This document shows, in pieces, positions 58,164-64,000 of a stretch of DNA of 64,000 nt. The position numbers and the translations under genes were made by a program. Every line of letters starts with the position of its first letter. The stretch's first letter is position 1. Where the stretch lies: the NCBI GenBank assembly GCA_037176845.1, contig JAYKXP010000002.1:434001-498000 (forward strand). The letters are read 5' to 3'. Source of the DNA: Paramarasmius palmivorus (taxonomy: Eukaryota; Basidiomycota; Agaricomycetes; Agaricales; Marasmiaceae). Below the pieces are notes generated by a model. That model was not told the origin of the DNA. It was given only the letters and a program-made list of their open reading frames with translations, and made no database searches.

Positions 58164-59135
58164 ATGTTCGGACAATGTATCCGACGTTTCTACCGCACCA
58201 AGGCAGGTAGCTCTATACCTAGAGGAGCCCAAGTAGCACGGTCACAGTCTGCTCCCCTGGCTGTCCGAGAAAGAAGAGAGCAAAAGTTAGGACCTCTTAA
58301 ACCGGGAGAAACGGATGCGACACACGGAGGATTAACACCAACCGAGCTGGCGCGATATCGTCGTTTCCAAGCTTTAGGAACTCTTCCAGAGGTAGACGGC
58401 AAGCCAATGACCGAGACTCAATGGCTACAGCGTTTGAATGCCAGACGTTCACGGATACGTGGTACCAAGGTCGTGAAGAGGGACGGAGAGGAACAGGTGG
58501 AGGTTGTTGGCCAGCCAATCTATCTTCCCAACATCGTTTTTCGTCTTGTACGAAACTTCACTCCCGAAGGACAAGATTACAATCCTTACGAAGCAACATT
58601 CCGTGTCCCCTTATCCATCACCAAAAACGATGTCAGGTCATACCTCTCAGCTGTATACGGCGTCGAAACCACCTACGTTCGCACAGATATCTATTACCCC
58701 AAATACATCCACCCCGCCCGTAGAGATCTCAAACGACACTCGGCATATAAACGTGCCGTTGTGGGCTTAGTAGATCCGTTTTATTACCCGCATCGTTTGG
58801 AGGATATGCCTTTGGAAGAGAAGAAGGAGCGAGAAGAGTTCCTCAACCAAAACTTCCAAATGAATGAGGTTGAATCCCAGAGAGACAGGGCACAGGTTGC
58901 GCAGAACAAACGCGGGAATGGGTTGGATATCATTGATCCTACTGGGAAACAATTGAAGTGGAAACGCCAGCAGATTTTACAGGCTGTCATCCAGAGGAGA
59001 CGGGTCAAACAGGATATGATTGTAGAACGAGTGAAGGACTGGCAGGAGAAGAGGAAGAAGGGAGAGGAGATACGTCTTCTCGCTACACCTAAAACTATAC
59101 CAGAAGCAAGTGTAACTAATGCTTCTACTGCTTAG
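58164..59135 (+). CDS. MRP20: Mitochondrial large-subunit ribosomal protein uL23m
   Basis: A structural protein of the mitochondrial 54S ribosomal subunit; uL23 sits near the polypeptide exit tunnel. One exon of 323 aa. The N-terminus is basic and hydroxylated without early acidic residues (CIRRFYRTKAGSS), as expected for a mitochondrial presequence. The family core is clear: QPIYLPNIVFRLVRNFTPEG, NPYEATFRVPLSITKNDVRS and YLSAVYGVETTYVRTDIY (about residues 115-190). A Lys/Arg/Glu-rich C-terminal extension typical of fungal uL23m follows. The start is the first ATG of the frame, immediately followed by the presequence. The gene is divergent from the kinase-like gene and 110 bases upstream of the GH16 gene on the same strand. 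The symbol is that of the yeast protein. Confidence 0.9.
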   Translation: MFGQCIRRFYRTKAGSSIPRGAQVARSQSAPLAVRERREQKLGPLKPGETDATHGGLTPTELARYRRFQALGTLPEVDGKPMTETQWLQRLNARRSRIRGTKVVKRDGEEQVEVVGQPIYLPNIVFRLVRNFTPEGQDYNPYEATFRVPLSITKNDVRSYLSAVYGVETTYVRTDIYYPKYIHPARRDLKRHSAYKRAVVGLVDPFYYPHRLEDMPLEEKKEREEFLNQNFQMNEVESQRDRAQVAQNKRGNGLDIIDPTGKQLKWKRQQILQAVIQRRRVKQDMIVERVKDWQEKRKKGEEIRLLATPKTIPEASVTNASTA

Positions 59136-59244
59136 TAGCATCGTACAGTAATTCCTATTCATTTACCGCCACTATCACGTGTCTTAAATTCAGTCGCGCC
59201 AGACGCGTAACTTGTCTTCCTTACTCCAAACCCGTCTCGCTAGC

Positions 59245-60310
59245 ATGCTTCAATCTTCCTTTCTCTTCCTACTTTTCATTCTTCCCTCTCTCGCTCTTCT
59301 AATTCCAACTCGCTCAGGTTCAGATCCAGATCCCCGTTGCCAGCCAATCAAAACTACCTTCGACAAACCCTCGTCGCTCTCACACATCAACGACCCAGAC
59401 CCCTTCACCTCGCCTTTTATCTGCTTAGGCTCACGAGATAGCTGCAAACTGTCCCCAGAAGGCGGGCTAGAGCTCCATTTGTTACCTCCAGAAGGGCCGG
59501 TCACTCGGAAAGGAAACCTAAACGACGTGGTGAGCGACGGTGCGACGGTAAACTCGACTTTCTCATTCAAGTACGTGCCCAATCACCCTGTCTTTGCTCG
59601 TGCTGAAATAAACGCGTTTGGATGGCAGTTATGGAAAAGTGATCTTTGAGATTCAAGCTGCCACCGTACCTGGAACTGTCACGGCTCCCATTCTGTATGA
59701 TGCTATTAGTATGAGTGCGTGCACTTTCTTCATGTTTGTCATGACACGGTTCATTCAAGATATATTACAGACTCGGGTGATACCATCCAAGGAGACGAGC
59801 TAGATTGGGAACTCCTCGGTGAATCCATATCAACCCAAAGCCGCTTTCAAGCGCTGATCGCCTCTTTCTTCTAGGCGCTCACCCAAAAACATGTCAAACA
59901 AACATGTTCTCTCCAAAACCCCAAGACAGCTCTCCTCACTATGGCATGTTCAATGGTAAACATCGCCTTCCGAGTGGCTCCGGCTCTATCGCCAATGTCC
60001 ATTCGTATTCTATCGCTCGAGATGCGGATAAGATTGTTTGGAGTGTGGATGGCGTTGATGTGAGAGTACAGCGGAGAGGTCAGGGAGCTCGTTTTCTTCT
60101 CATGCTGGATGCTCACTTTTATTGACAGAGGATAGCGAGGTCGATGGTGTACTACTTTGGCCTCGGCATGAGATGAAGATTTCCCTCGGGGCATGGGATG
60201 CAAGCTATGCTGTTGGAACTTCGAATTGGGCTGGGGGACCGATTATATGGGAAGACGTGAAGGAACCGATCAAGGCGGTCGTGAAGAGTGTCTCTTTGGA
60301 ATGTTGGTGA
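59245..60310 (+). CDS. GH16 family CRH-like glycosidase/transglycosylase, secreted
   Basis: CRH-type GH16 enzymes cross-link chitin to beta-glucan in the fungal cell wall. Predicted exons: 59245-59570, 59629-59708, 59771-59818, 59875-60078, 60129-60310; phases match, giving 279 aa. Residues 1-20 (LFLLFILPSLALL) form a signal peptide. Family landmarks: YGKVIFEIQAATVPGTVTAP, the catalytic motif D-E-L-D-W-E with Glu145, Asp147 and Glu149, then NMFSPKPQD, YSIARDADKIVWSVDGVDVR and LGAWDASYAVGTSNWAGGPI. The more usual active-site string is DEIDIE; here ELDWE keeps both Glu and the Asp. No GPI-anchor signal is seen after the last Cys-Trp, so it is probably soluble in the wall. The single-frame view shows only pieces; splicing restores the family order. 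Confidence 0.88.
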
Positions 60311-60659
60311 TTCTGGCTCCTACTGGATGCAGGACTCTTTTTCTTTGGGTTTCGTTGGCCTCGATTTGTATGTAAAGCTATCTTGCACATGTACATGCTA
60401 CTCCATTCGTCCTCGCAAAATATATAGCATCGGTATGTATTAGATACGTTCGTATAGGTAACGCTGGCAGGTATTGAAGTGTTCTACAGGTCATGCAAAT
60501 CAAAGTCAGAGCAGCCATCGGTACAGAAAGAATACAAGCATTGAAAACAGATATCGACGATGAACTTCAGATCAATCAACGGAAAGATGAAGGCAGCATA
60601 GGGAAAACATGATGAGAACGAAGCGGAATCTAAGCGATTTGGAGTCCGAGTGAATTCAT

Positions 60660-62144
60660 TCAAATGTCAACAGGTGGAGGCGATGTTGTTCCTTCGCTGC
60701 TCGCGGAAGATTCGCTTCCCCGGTTCCCAAGCCTAAACCACACCGGGATCATCTTCCATATCCTCTCTCGTTCTCTAGCCGCCCATAGCTCAAGGCTTCT
60801 AGCACAAGCCTTGCACTCGGATAAATCGCTCTTGAGCTGTCCAAGCTCATCGGCGACGTAGAGTGGATCATGACATCCTCTAGAACGATCAAAGATGTAG
60901 TGCTGTGTGGCGAGTTCTACAAGCTCATTGATGTCCTTGCGACATTCTGCCGCGGATATACATATGGCCGTAGAAGACGAGCGGCGGTGATGATGATTGA
61001 TGGGCTGGGGGTAGAAGTAATTATTGGGGATGTGAGGTTGAAACGCGAGTGGATGTGCTAGGGCGAATGAAGATTGGAGCTGTGGACTGTTCCGTGATGA
61101 CGGGGTATGGGCCATTGCTTGGATAAGGGACGTCACTGCATGCTGTGACGACTCTTTTCCCAAACAAAGGCGTCGAGTATCTGATGGAGTGAGGTAGGCG
61201 GACCCTCGAGAGGATGAGGTTATACATGACGGCGAGTCGGGTGTAGAAGGGGTACTGGTGTAGAATGGTTCGTCTTCGGTCGGTTCAAAGATCTGGTTAT
61301 ATGAATACCGCGATAGGTCGTAAAAGGCTGCTGGTAAAAGTGACGGTGCGTCGACTTGTCGTGCCAAGTTGATGATAGCCTGTAGTTTGGTGTCGGTGTT
61401 AGCTGATAGATATCAACCAGACGGTGAGGAACTAGCTCACAATAGGAGATGGGTAGAGGCGCCCACAGCTCGACTCGCTGTCCATCTCAAATGCATGTGC
61501 AAACTCTTCTCTGGTATCCCATCCCTTCAGTGTCGGTGGCCATGCTATACTTAGATGAGCAATGGCTTTTTCGCGAAGCGAGTCTATAAGGTATTTCGTG
61601 GCGAGACGAAGGATTCCTGATACTATCCGAAAGTCATCATGGTCGTTATTGCCGAAATTACTAGGAAAACGAGGTGTCAGAATGACAAAAATGACCAAGA
61701 CTATAAAACCGCGTACGGTCCGTCATAAAGCGCAGTGAACAGGTTGGCAACATCTTCGGCTGCGTCGTGTAGAACGATTACGGGACAGTTCTGAAAGGCA
61801 GACGTGCCATCCTCGGAAACAATTGAAGATGAAGCGACCGGATCGGAATATGAACCTATTGAGAACATATCCCGAAAACAGAGAGAATGACGTGAAAGCT
61901 GGGACATGTGTACGCGGAAAAGAGTGTTTTCTGCACGGCATACTACACTTCCATCGTCGAACCAAAGGTCTGAATGTCGTTGAAGCTGAACACCGGATTC
62001 TGCGTCAAAGAGAGTCGGACGACCTGGTTGGTGAGTGTGCATCGATGAGGAAGAGGGTAGTACTGAAGTCCGTTTCGAAGATGCCGAAGACGAAGAGCTA
62101 GTAGAGGAATTAGAAATGGTAGAGTATCGAAGTTGACCGGGCAT
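60660..62144 (-). CDS. BTB/POZ-domain protein, three exons
   Basis: Predicted exons (minus): 62144-61717, 61660-61441, 61379-60660; phases match, giving 455 aa. After a Ser-rich N-terminus, a BTB fold is visible from about residue 50: HSDLWFDDGSVVCRAENTLF, RVHMSQLSRHSLCFRDMFS, PVIVLHDAAEDVANLFTALY, GPNFGNNDHDDF, GILRLATKYLIDSLREKA. This arrangement is common in Agaricomycete BTB proteins. BTB domains mediate dimerisation and can link substrates to Cul3 ubiquitin ligases; the partner here is unknown. The C-terminal half has Ser/His/Pro-rich linkers and ends RIWKMIPVWFRLGNRG plus an acidic Ser tail. The splice at 61717 (GTACGC donor) was chosen because it restores GPNFGNND. Confidence 0.87.
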
Positions 62145-62812
62145 TGGATGTGGGGAAGAATTGAATTAAGAGCAGCAGGCGCAAATGTCGTGCGCCTGTA
62201 GAGCCGTGGCGGTGCGAAACCGGGCTGCCCTTGTTTTCTGACAAGATCGGCAACTTCCGGCGTTCCTTGTCTCCAGCCACCATGCAATTTCAGCTCAGGT
62301 ATTTCAACGCAGTTGCTTAGATATTCACACTAGTACTAATTGCAAAATTGGCCAAATCACTGTTACTGATGCCTTTACCTTCAGCGGTCTCAACGATTTC
62401 AATTGGCAACACTGACAAGGGTCTGCGCTGAACCAGCAGGCCTAGTGACGCGACGGCAATCTCCAACGCGACTGTTAGACCCGGACATCGACGCGACTTA
62501 GCCCCTTCTAGCCATTTCTCCTTCCCGAAGCTCAAGCGCTGGAGGTACGTGGGGCAGATTTTCAAGACGCGACCGAAAGGAACAGATTGGGTCCAGCTGC
62601 CGATGTATTCTCGTTACCAGGAAGAACGCAAGCATGAATCCATGTAACTCATGTCGACCTTTTAAACATGTTACAGCTTTGAAGCCGGCGGGAGACAGGT
62701 CCAGTTTACGTACTTCAATCGCTACGCCGGCCGCCCATGCACATACACTGTAACGTACATACCAAGACACACCTCGGAACACTACCTATCAACAGTACAA
62801 GAACCCCTTGCC
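62145..62812. other. Intergenic, no gene seen
   Basis: Short ORFs without content. It is downstream of the LRR-like gene and upstream of the BTB gene; both read leftward. Confidence 0.45.
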
Positions 62813-64000
62813 TCACAACACAACCCAATTCGTCCCTTTCATGTAACCGTCAAAAGTGTCCCAGTCGCAACGAGTATTGTCACACAATTCAACAGATAAT
62901 TCATCAATAAACAGCCTCTTGTCTTCCAACTCCCGAAGTCGCGGACAAATGGACGCTGTCGCTTCTTGAGGATACAGAGCGCCAGCAACGCATATCCTGG
63001 TCGTGACCCTTTTAAGGACTAACAGTTCGTCAATTCCAAGCCACAGTTCATGGCGACGGTAAATCTCGCAGTCGGTGAGAAAATCGACGTGTAGAAGGTT
63101 GGGTGAAGTGATTGAGGCAAGTGTTTCGTACACGTACTCGAGCACGTTGGCGACACTAAGATCAAAGTCCTGCCATTCCCAAATGGGGTCTGCTAAACGG
63201 AAACAGACTCGTTTGAGCTGGTGCAAGTGACTAAGATCATGAAAGTCTGGTACCAAGGACTGGTCAGTATGAATCAGAATGACGCCAAAGCTGTACTTAC
63301 ATTTGCCTTGAACCGGCTCGGTACCCCCGTATTCATCGGGTGACAAGAGGTACAATGTCTCAAGACCAGGGCAAAAACCTCCAACTCCTTCTGCATTCTC
63401 AATATCTAAGACTTGTGGCAGAGAGAAATGCCGAAGGTTTGGGTGAGGAAGATGATCGGACAACCAATTGCACACCGCATATGCCGCGCTACCGAGAAAA
63501 TAGTAAATGTGGAGGTGTAGCACCTTCAAACCAGCCGGAATGCATAAATACTGAGGAATAGCTGTTGGATCCTCGGGGCAAAGGTCCTCTAAGGGGTGGA
63601 AAGGGTTCATGATCTGTTCACTCTCTTTGGACTTGAAATTGTCAGAGTCCAGGCTTGAGATTGTGATGCTCAACGACTCGAGACGGGTTAAGAGGGTGAC
63701 CATCGTGAAAAGGTTGATGCATCCCTCTCGTTCAAGGCAGAGCTGGAGAGTGGTGATGTTTCTGCAGGTGAGCAGTATGCATAAAGGAAGATTGCGATAG
63801 GAAAGGATGCCGTCCCGGGTGTCGCGAATGTAGTAAAGAAATGATATTTTGAGCGATACAGGTCTGAACACATTGACATGCATTCCCAGCCATTCGAACA
63901 GGTGGAAGATGAGACGTCTATGGCGTTCTAATAATTCGGATTCCGAGCAGTTCATGCTCGTGGGACGCCAAGAAATGGAGAGGTCGATAGCTTTAATGAA
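62813..64000 (-). CDS. LRR/F-box-like hypothetical protein, 5' end outside the window
   Basis: The frame is open to the window edge (ATG at 63955 is internal or a possible start; the preceding codons, DLSISWRPTS, are also open). Leucine-rich strands are spaced as in F-box/LRR proteins: NITTLQLCLER, LTRLESLSITISSL, GLKVLHLHIYYF, LRHFSLPQVLDI, GLETLYLLSPDEYG, LKRVCFRLADP, NLLHVDFLTDCEI. An F-box itself is not seen in the visible part. A 54-nt intron at 63247-63300 (GTAAGT..CTGAC..CAG) is divisible by three, so the frame reads through it; spliced, the join is VQGKYFHDLSHL. The gene ends at 62813. Function unknown; a role as a substrate adaptor is inference. Confidence 0.7.
   Translation of the reverse strand, partial: FIKAIDLSISWRPTSMNCSESELLERHRRLIFHLFEWLGMHVNVFRPVSLKISFLYYIRDTRDGILSYRNLPLCILLTCRNITTLQLCLEREGCINLFTMVTLLTRLESLSITISSLDSDNFKSKESEQIMNPFHPLEDLCPEDPTAIPQYLCIPAGLKVLHLHIYYFLGSAAYAVCNWLSDHLPHPNLRHFSLPQVLDIENAEGVGGFCPGLETLYLLSPDEYGGTEPVQGKCKYSFGVILIHTDQSLVPDFHDLSHLHQLKRVCFRLADPIWEWQDFDLSVANVLEYVYETLASITSPNLLHVDFLTDCEIYRRHELWLGIDELLVLKRVTTRICVAGALYPQEATASICPRLRELEDKRLFIDELSVELCDNTRCDWDTFDGYMKGTNWVVL

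Overview
The window is fungal nuclear DNA, almost certainly from an Agaricomycete (mushroom-forming basidiomycete). Genes are split by many short introns of about 45-65 nt with GT..AG ends and CTGAC/CTAAC-like branch points, intergenic spaces are short, and the recognisable families are typical of that class: a NACHT NTPase, Spt5-like KOW protein, expanded 7TM receptor, CRH-type GH16, F-box/LRR proteins, BTB protein and fungal kinase-like proteins. Most genes show up only as fragments in single-frame ORFs, so I rebuilt exon chains by splice-site phase. All models are predictions from sequence alone.

Layout. 0.5-1.7 kb: a Ser-rich protein. 5.5-7.3 kb (-): a nine-exon phosphatidylserine-decarboxylase-family enzyme. 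8.9-10.3 kb: an F-box/LRR-like gene with one frameshift. 10.5-12.7 kb (-) and 14.2-16.8 kb (-): two members of an uncharacterised multi-exon family, called here family U. 18.6-21.2 kb: a type-B carboxylesterase. 22.1-23.0 kb: a short-chain dehydrogenase. 24.1-26.6 kb: a NACHT NTPase. 27.2-30.5 kb (-): an Spt5-like KOW protein. 31.5-33.1 kb: an intact ten-exon 7TM receptor. 33.5-36.3 kb: broken duplicates of the receptor and neighbouring genes. 36.5-40.2 kb (-): a large membrane protein with one in-frame TGA. 41.8-44.0 kb (-): a Dcr2-like metallophosphatase. 45.2-50.6 kb: a third family U copy destroyed by an element with about 600-bp terminal inverted repeats. 51.0-53.1 kb: a degenerate repeat array. 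53.3-55.7 kb: an intact fourth family U copy. 55.9-57.9 kb (-): a kinase-like protein. 58.2 kb: mitoribosomal uL23m. 59.2 kb: a GH16 CRH-like enzyme. 60.7-62.1 kb (-): a BTB protein. 62.8-64.0 kb (-): an LRR/F-box-like gene running off the window.

The ends (0-9 kb and 56-64 kb) look like ordinary gene-rich sequence. The middle (10-56 kb) is dynamic: a large inverted duplication (about 13.6-18.1 kb against 43.7-51.0 kb), a local direct duplication of receptor and flanks, an inserted foldback element, and repeat arrays.

The most interesting signal is a short N-terminal module of the form D-[FLV]-x3-G-x-A-x-N-x-V-x3-Q-[YH], on its own first exon in all four family U genes and also on the first exon of the NACHT protein. 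A shared N-terminal module on an NLR-type NTPase and on clustered genes of unknown function recalls fungal NLR/effector pairs that communicate through a common N-terminal motif. That parallel is inference only.
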